Part shown: positions 8,186 to 17,544 of the stretch, piece by piece
Numbering within the stretch: the first letter of the stretch is position 1
Layout: each line of letters starts with the position of its first letter
Source of the DNA: Streptomyces sp. 2114.4
Lineage (GTDB): Bacteria; Actinomycetota; Actinomycetes; Streptomycetales; Streptomycetaceae
Direction of reading: 5' to 3'
DNA: 64,000 bases
NCBI RefSeq assembly: GCF_900187385.1
Contig: NZ_FYEY01000001.1
Span: forward strand, 7,874,001 to 7,938,000
Made by a program: the position numbers and the translations under genes
Notes under the pieces: generated by a model
Databases searched by the model: none
What the model was told of the DNA's origin: nothing
The model's input: only the letters and a program-made list of their open reading frames with translations

Positions 8186-11100
8186 GTGACCATCGAACTG
8201 ACGCTGCTGACGCGTGTCGCCTACCGCGGAGAGGAGGTCACCGCGCCCCGGCTCCGCGGCCTCCTCGCGCTGCTCGCGGGCGATCTGCGTACGGGCTGCA
8301 GCACCGAACGGCTGGTGGAAGGGCTGTGGCCGGACGCGTTGCCGGACCGGCCGGGGAAGGCGGTGCAGGTCCTGGTGTCCAGGGCACGGGCGCGGCTGGG
8401 CACCGGCGTCCTCGTCAGCACGCCGAGCGGATACCGGCTCGCCCTCGACGACGAGCAGGTCGACAGCTCCGCCCTGCTGCTGCACGCCGCCGCCGGCGCG
8501 GACCGGGCCAGGGCCGGGGACCATGCGGGGGCGCTGACCGCGGCCGAAGCCGGGCTCGCGCTGTGGGAGGGCGCGCCTGACACGGTCGCCGTCGCCGGTG
8601 ACCCCGTAGCCGCGTTGCGCGCCGAGCGTGCCCCCGTCCGCGGCATGCTCGTACGCGCGCGGGTGCTCGCGCTCGCCCGTCTGGGGCGGCACGCGGAGGC
8701 GGCCGGACCGCTGGCCCTCGCCGCCTCGGAGCATCCGCGCGACGAGGAGCTGCTTGCCGAGCTGCTGCGCGGTGAGGCGGCGACGGTGGGCCCGTCCGCC
8801 GCGCTGACACGGTACGAGGCGTACCGCCGTGAGCTGCGCGACGAGCTCGGCACGGACCCGGGCGCCGGGCTCAAGGCCGTACAGCAGGAGCTGTTGCGCG
8901 GCGAGGCACCGGTGGTCAGGCACGGCGTGCCGCACGAGCCGAACCCGCTGCTGGGGCGGGACGACGACATGGCGGCGGTGGCGCGGCTGCTGCGCGCCTC
9001 CCGCGCGGTCACCGTCGTCGGCCCCGGCGGTCTCGGCAAGACCCGGCTCGCATACGCCGTCAGCCGCCGGGCCGAGCAGCGCGTGGTGTATGTCGTGCCG
9101 CTCGCCGGCGTCACCGCGGACGAGGACGTGGCCGCGGAGGTGGCCTCCGCGCTCGGCACGGGCGAGGGGCGGCACGGCGCCCTGAGCGGTCACGCCTCGG
9201 CCGACCCGCTGACCGGCATCCTCGGTGCGCTCGGCGCCGGGCCCGCTCTGCTGGTGCTGGACAACTGCGAGCAGGTCATCCGGGGCGCCGCCGCCCTCGT
9301 ACAGGACCTGGTCTCGTTCTCGAGGGACCTGCGGGTGCTCGTCACCAGCCGGGCCCCGCTGGACCTCACCTCGGAGGCGGTGTACGTGCTGCCGGAGCTC
9401 GGCCTGGACAGCTCGGTCGAGCTGTTCGCGCAGCGGGCCCGGGCCGCCCGGCCCGGTGTGGAGCTGCCGCCGGATGCGGTGGCCGCGCTGTGCCGCCGGC
9501 TCGACGGGCTGCCGCTCGCCGTGGAGTTGGCCGCGGCGCGGGTGCGGGTGCTGTCGGTGCCGGAGATCGCCCGCCGCCTCGGCGACCGGTTCGCGCTGCT
9601 GCGTGGCGGGGCGCGTGATGCGCCGGAGCGCCATCGCACGCTGCACGCGGTCGTGGAGTGGAGCTGGAACCTGCTCGCCACGGACGCCAGGGCGGCGCTG
9701 CTCACCCTGTCCGTCTTCCCCGGTGGCTTCTCGGGCGAAGCGGCGGAGCAGGTGCTGGGCGGGGAGGCGCTGCTTCTGCTGGAGCAGGCTGTCGGTCAGT
9801 CGCTGCTCACCGTCGCCGACAGCCCGGTCGGCGTGCGGTTCCGGATGCTGGAGACCGTACGGGAGTTCAGCGCGGCCCGGCGGGCGGAGGCGGGAGGGGA
9901 AGAGGAGGCGATCGGCCGATTCCTGACCTGGGCAAGGGAATTCGGGGCCGCGTACCACGACTGGGTTTTCGGCCCGGAACCGCGGGCCGCCCGGGAGCGG
10001 ATCAGGGCCGAGCAGGACAACCTCGTGGCGGCCCATCGGTACGCCCTGGCCCGTGCGGACGGCCCCACCACGGCTGCTGTCACCGCCGTCCTCGCCGCCT
10101 TGTGGTCCACCGACTCCAACTATCCGCGCCTCACCGCCCTCGCCGCCGACACCGGCCCGCCGCTGTCGCACTACCGTCCCGAGCCCGAGTACGTCGAAGT
10201 TGCCCGCGCGGCCGCGGTGTTGTGCATGGCAAGCCTGCTCATGGACTACGGCCCGCACGCCGACGTCACCCGCCAGCTCGTCACCCTCAGGCGGCTGCCC
10301 CCGGCCCCGCCGGACACGCTGCTGCGCGCCACCGCCGTGGTGCTGAGCGTGGTCCCCGAGATGCTGCCTCCCGGCTACGAAGTGCTGCACAAGCTCTGCG
10401 ACGGCGAGCAGCCGCTCGTCGCCGGCATCGCCGAATGCGTCGCCACCTACATCTGGGAGTACGAACACGACATCGACCGCGCGCTCGCCTCGGCCCGCCG
10501 GATGACCATCGCTCTGGCACCGACCGGCATCCCGTCCCTGCAGCTCGTGGGCCATTCCCGGCTGAGCGAGCTGTGCTTGAGGACGGGGCGGGGCGAGGCC
10601 GCGTACCGGCACCTCAAGGCGGCGCTCGAAGTGCTGCCGCGGCTCGGCGACGCGCACGACTACATCGGCATCCGTTCGGCCCTCGCCCTCGCTTGCCTGC
10701 AGCGCGGCGACTGTGACGAGGCCGAGCACTGGCTGCGGCAGGCTGAGGTCGACAACACCCCACGGCAGGACACCTTCTACAGTCCCGACCTCGGCGTGCG
10801 CGCCGAGATCGCCCTCGCCCGCGGGCTGCCGGAGGTCGGGCTCGGGCTGTGGCGCAGCGCCCTGGAGCAGATGCCGAGTGAGGGCTCGATGCACAGCGGC
10901 GACCCCTGGCTCGACCCGTGGGCGCTGCAGATCCAGTCAGCGGTGGTGTCGGCGCACGCGCACGCCGGCCTTCTTGAGCCTGTCGCGGAGCTGGTCGTCC
11001 GGTTGCGGCTGCGGCTGCGCACTCTTCTCTCCGGCCCGTCGCACTCGCCGCTGGAGCTCCCTGTGGTCGGGACGGTGCTGCATGCGCTCGGCATGGCCGG

Positions 11101-11380
11101 GCTCGCGTCCGGCGACGCCGGTGGCATACGGATGATCGCGCTGGCCGAACGGCTGCGGGTGCTGCGCGAGTTCCAGCCGACGATGTCGGCGGCCCGTGCC
11201 CGGCAGGCGGCCGAGGACGCCGGCCGGGCGGCGTACGCCGAGGCGGTGTCGGAGTACGCCGCCCTGGGGCGGGACGAGCTGCGGGAGGCAGCCCGCGCGC
11301 TTATTTCGGGTCGCGGTGGAACAGCCGCGTCGACCAGCCGTACCCGAAGGCGGCCAGCCCCAGACACCAGAGGATCGTGA
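8186..11380 (+). CDS. AfsR-like regulator: BTAD plus NB-ARC ATPase and TPR-like C-terminus
   Basis: The 1,064-residue protein begins with a short winged-helix/BTAD region (about 1-245), with LRGLLALLA and YRRELRDELGTDPG as typical SARP-like segments. An NTPase follows from about residue 260, with Walker A GPGGLGKTRL and Walker B ALLVLDNCEQV. The last 500 residues are helical and TPR-like. Such proteins sense a signal through the NTPase and repeats and activate secondary-metabolism or export genes. GTG at 8186 has GGA directly before it, so a leaderless message is possible. The 3' end runs 80 bases into the convergent ABC permease gene, suggesting that the original stop was lost. Confidence 0.85.
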   Translation: MTIELTLLTRVAYRGEEVTAPRLRGLLALLAGDLRTGCSTERLVEGLWPDALPDRPGKAVQVLVSRARARLGTGVLVSTPSGYRLALDDEQVDSSALLLHAAAGADRARAGDHAGALTAAEAGLALWEGAPDTVAVAGDPVAALRAERAPVRGMLVRARVLALARLGRHAEAAGPLALAASEHPRDEELLAELLRGEAATVGPSAALTRYEAYRRELRDELGTDPGAGLKAVQQELLRGEAPVVRHGVPHEPNPLLGRDDDMAAVARLLRASRAVTVVGPGGLGKTRLAYAVSRRAEQRVVYVVPLAGVTADEDVAAEVASALGTGEGRHGALSGHASADPLTGILGALGAGPALLVLDNCEQVIRGAAALVQDLVSFSRDLRVLVTSRAPLDLTSEAVYVLPELGLDSSVELFAQRARAARPGVELPPDAVAALCRRLDGLPLAVELAAARVRVLSVPEIARRLGDRFALLRGGARDAPERHRTLHAVVEWSWNLLATDARAALLTLSVFPGGFSGEAAEQVLGGEALLLLEQAVGQSLLTVADSPVGVRFRMLETVREFSAARRAEAGGEEEAIGRFLTWAREFGAAYHDWVFGPEPRAARERIRAEQDNLVAAHRYALARADGPTTAAVTAVLAALWSTDSNYPRLTALAADTGPPLSHYRPEPEYVEVARAAAVLCMASLLMDYGPHADVTRQLVTLRRLPPAPPDTLLRATAVVLSVVPEMLPPGYEVLHKLCDGEQPLVAGIAECVATYIWEYEHDIDRALASARRMTIALAPTGIPSLQLVGHSRLSELCLRTGRGEAAYRHLKAALEVLPRLGDAHDYIGIRSALALACLQRGDCDEAEHWLRQAEVDNTPRQDTFYSPDLGVRAEIALARGLPEVGLGLWRSALEQMPSEGSMHSGDPWLDPWALQIQSAVVSAHAHAGLLEPVAELVVRLRLRLRTLLSGPSHSPLELPVVGTVLHALGMAGLASGDAGGIRMIALAERLRVLREFQPTMSAARARQAAEDAGRAAYAEAVSEYAALGRDELREAARALISGRGGTAASTSRTRRRPAPDTRGS

Positions 11381-12092
11381 TCCACCAGTTGTTGCCGATC
11401 TCGCTGCCGAGCAGCAAGCCGCGCAGCGTCTCGATGGCCGGTGTGAACGGTTGGTATGCGGCGATCGGCTGGAACCAGCCCGGCATCGCGTCGACCGGGA
11501 CGAAGGCGCTGGAAAGGAACGGGAGGAGGAGCAGCGGCAGGGCGTTATTGCTGGCCGCCTCCGCGTTCGGGCTGGCCAGGCCCATGCCGACGGCGATCCA
11601 GGTGAACGCCACGGCGACCAGCACGAGCAGCCCGAACGCTGCCAGCCACTTCAGGGCGGTGGCGTGCGGGGACCGGAAGCCGATGGCCACGGCGACGGCG
11701 CCGACGAGGACCACACTGATGACCGCCTGCAGCACGCTGCCGATCACATGCCCGATGAGCACCGACCCGCGGTGGATCGCCATCGTACGGAAGCGGGCGA
11801 TGATGCCCTCGGTCATGTCCATGGAGACGGACACCGCGGTCCCTGCCGGGGTGGCGCCGATGGTCATCATCAGGATGCCCGGGACGAGATAGGCGAGGTA
11901 CTCGGAGCGGTCGGCGCCGCCACCGCCGATGCCCGCACTCATCACCTCGCCGAAGACAAAGACGAAGAGCAGCAGCAGGACGATCGGCGTCAACAGGATG
12001 TTGAGGGTGAGCGACGGGTAGCGCCGTGCGTGCAGGAGGTTGCGGCGCAGCATCGTGGACGAGTCGCGTACGGCGAGGGAGAGGGAGCTCAT
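11301..12092 (-). CDS. ABC-2 type transporter permease (DrrB-like)
   Basis: The 263-residue protein has six hydrophobic segments and the ABC-2 permease pattern, with MTEGIIARFRTM after the second helix and a GLASPNAEAASN stretch before the fifth. With the ATPase encoded just upstream it would form a drug exporter of the daunorubicin-resistance type. Its start codon overlaps the ATPase stop by four bases, so the two are translationally coupled. The 3' end overlaps the end of the convergent regulator gene by 80 bases. Confidence 0.9.
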   Translation of the reverse strand: MSSLSLAVRDSSTMLRRNLLHARRYPSLTLNILLTPIVLLLLFVFVFGEVMSAGIGGGGADRSEYLAYLVPGILMMTIGATPAGTAVSVSMDMTEGIIARFRTMAIHRGSVLIGHVIGSVLQAVISVVLVGAVAVAIGFRSPHATALKWLAAFGLLVLVAVAFTWIAVGMGLASPNAEAASNNALPLLLLPFLSSAFVPVDAMPGWFQPIAAYQPFTPAIETLRGLLLGSEIGNNWWITILWCLGLAAFGYGWSTRLFHRDPK

Positions 12093-13060
12093 CGGACGGC
12101 CTCCTTGGGCTCGTTGGGGACGGGGGTGCCGCCGGTCAGGGCGAAGAACACGTCGTCGAGGTCAGGGGTGTGCACGGTCAGCTCGTCCGCCTCGATGCCG
12201 ACCGAGTCCAGCCGGTCGAGGAGGGCGCGCAGCTCGCGCTGGCTGCCGTCGCAGGGGAGCTGCAGCGCGAGGGATGCGTCGTCGCGGGGCGCCTTGCACA
12301 GCGCGACGGCGGCGGTCCGGTACGTGACCGGGTCGGCGAACCGCAGCCGCACGTGCCGACCCGGGACGAGCCGCTTCAGCTCGTCGGCGCTCCCCTCGGC
12401 AGCGATCTTGCCGTCGTTCAGCACCGCGATGCGATCGGCGAGCTCGTCGGCCTCCGCCAGATACTGGGTGGTGAGGAAAACGGTGACACCGTCGGAAACC
12501 AGCTCGCGGATGATTCCCCACATGGTGTGGCGGCTGCGCGGGTCGAGGCCGGTGGTGGGCTCGTCGAGGAAGATGATCCGCGGGTTGCCGACCAGCGTCA
12601 TGGCGATGTCGAGGCGGCGCTTCATGCCACCGGAGTAGGTGGCGGCGGGCTTCTTCGCAGCGTCCACCAGATCGAAGCGCTCCAGCAGCTCGGCGGCGGT
12701 GCGGCGGCCCGCGCGGCGGGAGAGGTGGTGCAGGTCCGCCATGAGGAGCATGTTCTCCTCGCCGGTGATCAGGCCGTCGATGGCGGAGAACTGCCCGGTG
12801 ACGCCGATCGCTTCCCGCACGGCCTGCGGGTCGACGGCCAGGTCGTGGCCGCCGACGCGCAGATCACCGGCGTCGGCGGTGACGTGGGTGGAGAGGATCT
12901 TGACGGCGGTGGTCTTGCCGGCGCCGTTCGGGCCGAGCAGGGAGAAGACGGTGCCGGCCGGCACCGCCAGGTCGATGCCGTCGAGGACCGTCTTGTCCCC
13001 GTAGGCCTTGCGCAGCCCCTTGGCGGCGATGGCGAGTGAGCGCGAGGTCGGTGTCGTCAT
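12089..13060 (-). CDS. ABC transporter ATP-binding protein (DrrA-like)
   Basis: All motifs are present: Walker A LGPNGAGKTT, signature YSGGMKRR, Walker B IIFLDEPTTGLDP and the switch His in TTQYLAEAD context. The roughly 100-residue extension after the core, including a final DLDDVFFALTGG segment, is typical of DrrA/CcmA exporters. The 323-residue length is standard. The enzyme powers export by the permease encoded downstream. No dedicated TetR gene is adjacent; the converging AfsR-like regulator is the nearest candidate for control. Confidence 0.92.
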   Translation of the reverse strand: MTTPTSRSLAIAAKGLRKAYGDKTVLDGIDLAVPAGTVFSLLGPNGAGKTTAVKILSTHVTADAGDLRVGGHDLAVDPQAVREAIGVTGQFSAIDGLITGEENMLLMADLHHLSRRAGRRTAAELLERFDLVDAAKKPAATYSGGMKRRLDIAMTLVGNPRIIFLDEPTTGLDPRSRHTMWGIIRELVSDGVTVFLTTQYLAEADELADRIAVLNDGKIAAEGSADELKRLVPGRHVRLRFADPVTYRTAAVALCKAPRDDASLALQLPCDGSQRELRALLDRLDSVGIEADELTVHTPDLDDVFFALTGGTPVPNEPKEAVR

Positions 13061-13196
13061 GCCGCAGAGAGTGCGGCAGGGCGCATTCAGCGTGGTTTCA
13101 GGAGGGTTTCATCACCTTGAAAGCAGGCTGCTTCGGACAGGCCCGTAGGCCCATCGGGCCCTTCTGCGATGAGGTTGCGCCCGGCTGCCGGTTGGC

Positions 13197-13859
13197 TCAC
13201 CGGCCCAGGCCGGCGGCTTTGAGCTCGCGTCGGGCGAGAACGTCCGCGCAGCGGTCGTCCATCTGCCGCAGTGCGTCGCGGCGGTCCCGCCGGGAGAGCC
13301 GGTCGAGATAGGTGTGCCCGAGGAGGTGATCGGTCTCGTGCTGCAGACACCGGGCGAAGTACCCCATTCCCTCGATCACGAGGGGAGCGCCGTCCTTGTC
13401 GAAGCCGCGCACGACGGCACGATCGGTCCGCGGGACCGCCATGGCCGCACCGGGTACGGACAGGCACCCTTCGAAGTCGTCGACGAGCCGGCGGTGGCCG
13501 GCCTCGGGCTGGTCGAGAACGGGGTTGAGGAGGTGGCCGACGTGCCGGACTCCGTCGTCGTCCGGGCAGTCGTACACGAACAGCCGCAGGTCGACGCCGA
13601 CCTGATTGGCAGCCAGGCCGGCACCGTCGGCCACCCACATGGTCAGGAACATGTCGTCGATCAGCGCCGACAGCTCGGCGGTGCCGAACTCGGTCACCTC
13701 ACGGCATCGACGGTTGAGGATTTCTTCACCCACCCTCGTGATCCGGCGTACCGAGCCCCGCCCGGCTTCCGGGGGCAGGGCCGGATAGGAAGAGACCGGG
13801 ATGCCCTGGACACGGACCCGCCGGTCGATGGCGCGAGGCTGCTCGTGAGGAACAGGCAT
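13197..13859 (-). CDS. def: Peptide deformylase
   Basis: The three metal-site motifs are intact: GLAANQVGVD, EGCLSVPG and QHETDHLLG with the HExxH. The enzyme removes the formyl group from nascent proteins in the cytoplasm. ATG at 13859 (220 aa) is preferred because AAGGA lies about 9 bases upstream; a TTG at 13886 would add nine residues without a good site. It is divergent from a winged-helix regulator with two palindromes in the 100-base gap, so expression is probably controlled. It is probably an additional deformylase, since no fmt or ribosomal genes are near (inference). Confidence 0.93.
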   Translation of the reverse strand: MPVPHEQPRAIDRRVRVQGIPVSSYPALPPEAGRGSVRRITRVGEEILNRRCREVTEFGTAELSALIDDMFLTMWVADGAGLAANQVGVDLRLFVYDCPDDDGVRHVGHLLNPVLDQPEAGHRRLVDDFEGCLSVPGAAMAVPRTDRAVVRGFDKDGAPLVIEGMGYFARCLQHETDHLLGHTYLDRLSRRDRRDALRQMDDRCADVLARRELKAAGLGR

Positions 13860-13937
13860 CGTGGGTTTTCCTTCGTGTGGAGTCAAGGAGGCATCGACGA
13901 GCCGAAGTCGGCGCGGGATACGGCTAGTTGCGAAGTC

Positions 13938-13964
13938 CTTTGCAAAGTAGCAGACTTTGCAAAG
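13938..13964. promoter_or_regulatory. Twin palindromic operator CTTTGCAAAG
   Basis: The perfect 10-base palindrome CTTTGCAAAG occurs at 13938-13947 and again at 13955-13964, 17 bases apart. The second copy touches the GTG start of the regulator. A protein bound here would block the regulator and could act on the divergent def promoter. Confidence 0.7.
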
Positions 13965-14548
13965 TGACTGAAGAAGATGTCGACCGCCCGACCGGCCGTC
14001 CCTCCACCGCCGGTGAGGGATTGCGCGAGCACGAGGTCCGCACAGCCCTGCTCGACCTGCTCGCCGAGGTCGGCGTCGTCACGGCGACCGAAGCGGCCGC
14101 CCGGCTGGGCTACAGCTCCGGACTCTGCTCATTCCACCTACGACAGCTCGCCCGCCACGGCCACATCGAAGAAGCCCCTCACCGGGGAGGCCGCGCACGT
14201 CCTTGGCGCCTGCGCCGGCCGGCGGCCGCGCCCGACCCGTCCACGGAGGAATTCGGCGCTCTCGCCCGCGGCCTGGAGGACGAGAGCTGGCAGCACTGGC
14301 TCGACCAGCGAGAACAGGCACCGGCCGAGTGGCGCCGCGATGAAGCGTTCAGTGCCGTCGCCTACCTGACATCCGAGGAGATGAACCGGATGGCAGCGGT
14401 GATCCGAAGGGCGCTCGCCCCCTACCAGGACCGCGACCACCGGCCTCTGGCCCGCCCCGAGGGCGCCCGGCCGGTCGCCCTCATCACCCGGCTGTTCCCT
14501 CTGCTTCCCCACCAGGCGGACGACTCGGACGACGCGGACGAGGGCTGA
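13964..14548 (+). CDS. Winged-helix (ArsR/HTH_20-like) transcriptional regulator
   Basis: From GTG at 13964 the protein has 194 residues. Residues about 18-80 form a winged helix, with LLAEVGVVTATEAAARLGYS followed by CSFHLRQLARHGHIEEA as recognition helix and wing entry. The C-terminal half is helical, with a conserved-looking EMNRMAAVIRRALAPY, and may sense a ligand or dimerise. The start overlaps a palindromic operator, which argues for autoregulation and possibly a leaderless message. It probably also controls the divergent peptide deformylase gene (inference). Confidence 0.8.
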   Translation: MTEEDVDRPTGRPSTAGEGLREHEVRTALLDLLAEVGVVTATEAAARLGYSSGLCSFHLRQLARHGHIEEAPHRGGRARPWRLRRPAAAPDPSTEEFGALARGLEDESWQHWLDQREQAPAEWRRDEAFSAVAYLTSEEMNRMAAVIRRALAPYQDRDHRPLARPEGARPVALITRLFPLLPHQADDSDDADEG

Positions 14549-14644
14549 GAAGCCGAGGTCCCTCCGCGGCGCGCGGGATTGCGGCCCCGCACTGTTGCCC
14601 CGGCCCGGGACGGGCAGGCGTCGACTTCGACTTCGACTTCGATG

Positions 14645-15193
14645 TCAGAGCTGCTGGTCCAGGTGCACGGTCGTGGGGGAGAAGCCTGCAGCTCGGTAGA
14701 ACTCACGAGCGTCCGCATTGAAGTGCCAGACGTTCGTGACGAGGCGTCGACATCCTGCCGCGCGCCCCACTTCACGTACGGCTTCGAGCAGCGCTGCGCC
14801 GACACCCCTACGGGCGGCTTCGGGGACCACGGCGATCTGATCCAGCGACACGATGACCTCGGAGTGCGTCAGAGCAGTGCCGGGCCGGTCTTTGACTCGG
14901 GCGAGAGCGTATCCGAGGGCTTTGCCTTCCGCGCCGTCGGCGAGGAGCACAGTGACGGAGGGATCGGCGATCCGAGCGCGGAAGAAGGCTTCGACGCCAT
15001 CCCCCTCCGGGGAGCCGACGAACAGGTCGGGACGGTGTTGTGTGTGCAGGTCATGAACGATGTGGTTGAGGGCCGAGAGCAGGGCAACGTCGCCTGCAGA
15101 AGCGGTGCGAATCCGGATCACGTCGCCATCCTGGCCGGTGGCTGCTGCCGTTGCCACACATTTCGGGGCCTGGGCCGGCGCACTTGGAGGCAT
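14645..15193 (-). CDS. GNAT family N-acetyltransferase
   Basis: The acetyl-CoA loop is seen in VVPEAARRGVGAALLEAV, and the C-terminal strand-helix NADAREFYRAAGF is typical of the family. ATG at 15193 has AGGAG 6-9 bases upstream and gives 182 residues; an internal GTG at 15121 would start right at the conserved VIRIRTAS, so a shorter form is possible. The substrate is unknown. A run of TTCGAC repeats lies just after the stop (14619-14643). Confidence 0.85.
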   Translation of the reverse strand: MPPSAPAQAPKCVATAAATGQDGDVIRIRTASAGDVALLSALNHIVHDLHTQHRPDLFVGSPEGDGVEAFFRARIADPSVTVLLADGAEGKALGYALARVKDRPGTALTHSEVIVSLDQIAVVPEAARRGVGAALLEAVREVGRAAGCRRLVTNVWHFNADAREFYRAAGFSPTTVHLDQQL

Positions 15194-15377
15194 CGGGTCT
15201 CCTGCCAGTCCTCGTCGTTACCCGGCCGCCTACGTCCCCGGTCCAGCCGTTTCGTACGCCCCCGCGTGCCGGCGACGCCGGCACCGTGTCAAACGACCTG
15301 TCACGGACACCGGGAATCCCTCCGACCCGGTACCGTCCCCCCACCACCGGGGGAGTCACGTCGGATGCCCGGGGGGG

Positions 15378-15494
15378 TCAGCGGTTGGCGAGCAGTGCGA
15401 GTTTGCTGAGCCGGTGATGCCACTCCCGTCGGGCGAGGCCCAAGTACTCCTCGCCGCTGGCGGGGTGGTGACATGCTGTGCCGTTTGGTGGCAC
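15378..15494 (-). CDS. Possible small protein (38 aa)
   Basis: GTG at 15494 opens a frame that reads MPPNGTACHHPASGEEYLGL and ends in HHRLSKLALLANR before TGA. The mix of residues looks protein-like rather than the Arg/Pro/Ala-rich pattern of noncoding frames here. No strong ribosome site is visible, and it could be the tail of a decayed gene. Confidence 0.25.
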   Translation of the reverse strand: MPPNGTACHHPASGEEYLGLARREWHHRLSKLALLANR

Positions 15495-15686
15495 TCTCGA
15501 ATGCCGGCTTGGCGCGCGTGATCGACCGGATGGCGGGATGCGACGGCATGGTGCGGGCCTCGACGGCGATCATGTTGGAGAATCCGGTGCCGCTCCGGAT
15601 CACTCCACCGGTGCGCCAGGCGTCGCGGCAGGCGCCGTACGGACCGCTGACCGCTGGAGGACCGGCCTTGAAGGAGGGACCGAGAA

Positions 15687-16158
15687 GTGACCTTCTGGGA
15701 GTACCTGGGCACCCGCTGCCGGCAGCTGCTGGTGGGCGCCTGTCAGCACGCCGGCGCCCTCTTCCCGTGCATGGTCGTCGCCACGGTGCTCGGGGTCTTG
15801 ACCAGCATCCTCACCCACCGCACCGAGTGGGCGGGAAACCTCGCGATCACCAAGCGCTGTCCGGACAGCCACACCCCGGCCGTGGAGGTCATGACCCCGG
15901 ACGAAGCGGCTGGCGAAACCGTGATCCTTGCCGGCGGGCGTACGGACCGCGCTCGTGCTGAACGTCGGCACCGCGACGCCGGCCGCCCTCGGCGTAGGAG
16001 GAGGACTCGGGGACCTGGTCTCCTCCGGCACCACCAACCAGCGCACGCCGGTGCCGGTGCTCGGCTCCGTACTGACGGTCGCCATGGCGCTGATCACGGA
16101 CTGGCTGGGGACACTTGTCGAGTTGCTGCTACGCCCACGCGGCCTGGAGGGGGACTGA
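15687..16158 (+). pseudogene. Decayed betaine/choline ABC permease (two permeases fused by deletion)
   Basis: The GTG at 15687 begins a normal ProW/OpuC-type permease N-terminus (MTFWEYLGTR, then CMVVATVLGVL) for about 55 residues. The sequence then degenerates. In another frame, near 15928, it resumes as the end of a second permease of the same kind (GVRTALVLNVGTATPAAL and LGSVLTVAMALITDWL), ending at 16158. The middle of both genes is lost, so no working channel can be made. The GTG overlaps a TGA at 15688-15690, a trace of translational coupling to a lost upstream gene, probably the ATPase. Confidence 0.7.
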
Positions 16159-17141
16159 TGCGCCTGGCCCAGGTACGTACGGCCGTCGCGGGCGCCCTGC
16201 TGCTCGCCGTCGCAGGGCTGAGCGGCTGCGGGCTGACCAGCGGCAGCCCGCTGGCCGACTCGGTGCAGCCCGGCTCCATCGGGAAGGGGCGACCGCTGGA
16301 CGGCGCCCAACTGACCGTGACCTCAAAGGAATTCACCGAGCAGATCATTCTGGGCCAGATCATGGGGCTGGTCTTCAAAGCGGCCGGCGCGGAAGTCCTG
16401 GACCGGACGAACATCCAGGGCTCGATCGGTGCCCGCGAGGCGGTCAAGTCCGGTGCGGCGGACGGGATGTACGAGTACACCGGCACGGCCTGGATCACCT
16501 ACCTCGGTCACACCAAGCGGGTCGTCAACCCGTACGAGCAGTGGGAGGCCGTACGCGAGGAGGACCGCCGCAACGGCATCACCTGGCTGCCCGCCGCCCC
16601 GCTCAACAACACCTACGCGCTGGTCGCGAACCAGGCGAATGCGCAGAAGTACCGGCTGCGCACACTCTCCGACGTGGCACGTCTGACGAAGAAGGACCCG
16701 GGCGCGGCGACGATCTGCGGCGGAAGCGAGTTCTCGGTGCGCGAGGACGGCCTGCCGGGCGTGGCGAAGACCTACGGATTCGCCCTCCGGCGCGGGAACT
16801 TCAAAAAGATGGACGACGGCGTCGTCTACACCCAGGTCGCCGAGGGCGCGGCCTGCGCCCTCGGAGTGGCGGCCACCACCGACGGCCGCATTCCCGAACT
16901 CAAGCTGAAGGTGCTGGAGGACGACCGGCACTTCTTCCCCAACTACAACGCGGCACCCGAGATGAACAGCGCCACAATGAGGAAGTACCCCGCCATCGCC
17001 GACCTCCTCGCCCCGATCACCAAGCGGCTGACGGGGGCGGAGGCCCAGCGGCTGAACGCGCGGGTGGACGTGGACGGGGAGGACCCGCACGAGGTGGCGA
17101 AGGACTGGCTGGTGCGGGAGGGCTTCATCCGGGAAGGCTGA
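16158..17141 (+). CDS. Glycine betaine/choline-type substrate-binding lipoprotein (OpuCC/OsmX-like)
   Basis: The 327-residue protein has a lipoprotein signal (basic MRLAQVR, hydrophobic stretch, lipobox LAVAGLSGC). The mature part carries TVTSKEFTEQIILGQIMGLV, GADGMYEYTGTAWI-type and FFPNYNAAPEMN segments typical of quaternary-amine binding proteins. It would hold osmoprotectants outside the membrane and hand them to a permease. ATG at 16158 overlaps the stop of the decayed permease (TGATG), so it was the last gene of an operon. With the permease dead here, it either works with another transporter or is on its way out. Confidence 0.85.
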   Translation: MRLAQVRTAVAGALLLAVAGLSGCGLTSGSPLADSVQPGSIGKGRPLDGAQLTVTSKEFTEQIILGQIMGLVFKAAGAEVLDRTNIQGSIGAREAVKSGAADGMYEYTGTAWITYLGHTKRVVNPYEQWEAVREEDRRNGITWLPAAPLNNTYALVANQANAQKYRLRTLSDVARLTKKDPGAATICGGSEFSVREDGLPGVAKTYGFALRRGNFKKMDDGVVYTQVAEGAACALGVAATTDGRIPELKLKVLEDDRHFFPNYNAAPEMNSATMRKYPAIADLLAPITKRLTGAEAQRLNARVDVDGEDPHEVAKDWLVREGFIREG

Positions 17142-17171
17142 CAGGCGGATCACCCAGCCGGACATAGCGCG

Positions 17172-17333
17172 ATGGATGCCTTCCCCGGTCTGCTCGGTCA
17201 GGTTCCGTCTGCCACCGCCTACACGGTGCTGGCCGCGGCAATCATCGCGGAGTCCGTTTTGTTGGTGGGTGCCGTCATCCCCACTCTCGCCCTCATGCGC
17301 CGGCCAAACCCTCCTGGTTTTTCGTGCCGGTGA
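17172..17333 (+). pseudogene. DedA-family membrane protein, N-terminal fragment
   Basis: The frame from ATG 17172 reads MDAFPGLLGQVPSATAYTVL then AESVLLVGAVIPTLAL, the normal start of a DedA protein. After about 42 residues it turns into RRPNPPGF and stops. The other 150-plus residues of the family are absent, so this is a truncated remnant. Confidence 0.6.
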
Positions 17334-17544
17334 TGCGGACGGCGGCCGGTGGCTTGGCGCCACCGGTGGGGCATTGCCGCAGGTGGCGGCCTGGGCCACG
17401 GTCGGGAATCGAGTGGTCACGCCGGCGCGTGTCGCGAGGTGGGTGTCGATGATGTCTGATGTGGACGGGCCGTGCGGTGCGGTGTTGGTAGTGGGAACCA
17501 CCGGACAGCAGGGCCGCAAATGCCTTGGCACATACCCTCACGAG

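Noticed and set aside
8021..10894. 957-residue open frame on the minus strand
   Set aside because: It mirrors the AfsR-like regulator gene and has Arg/Gln/His-rich, domain-free sequence.
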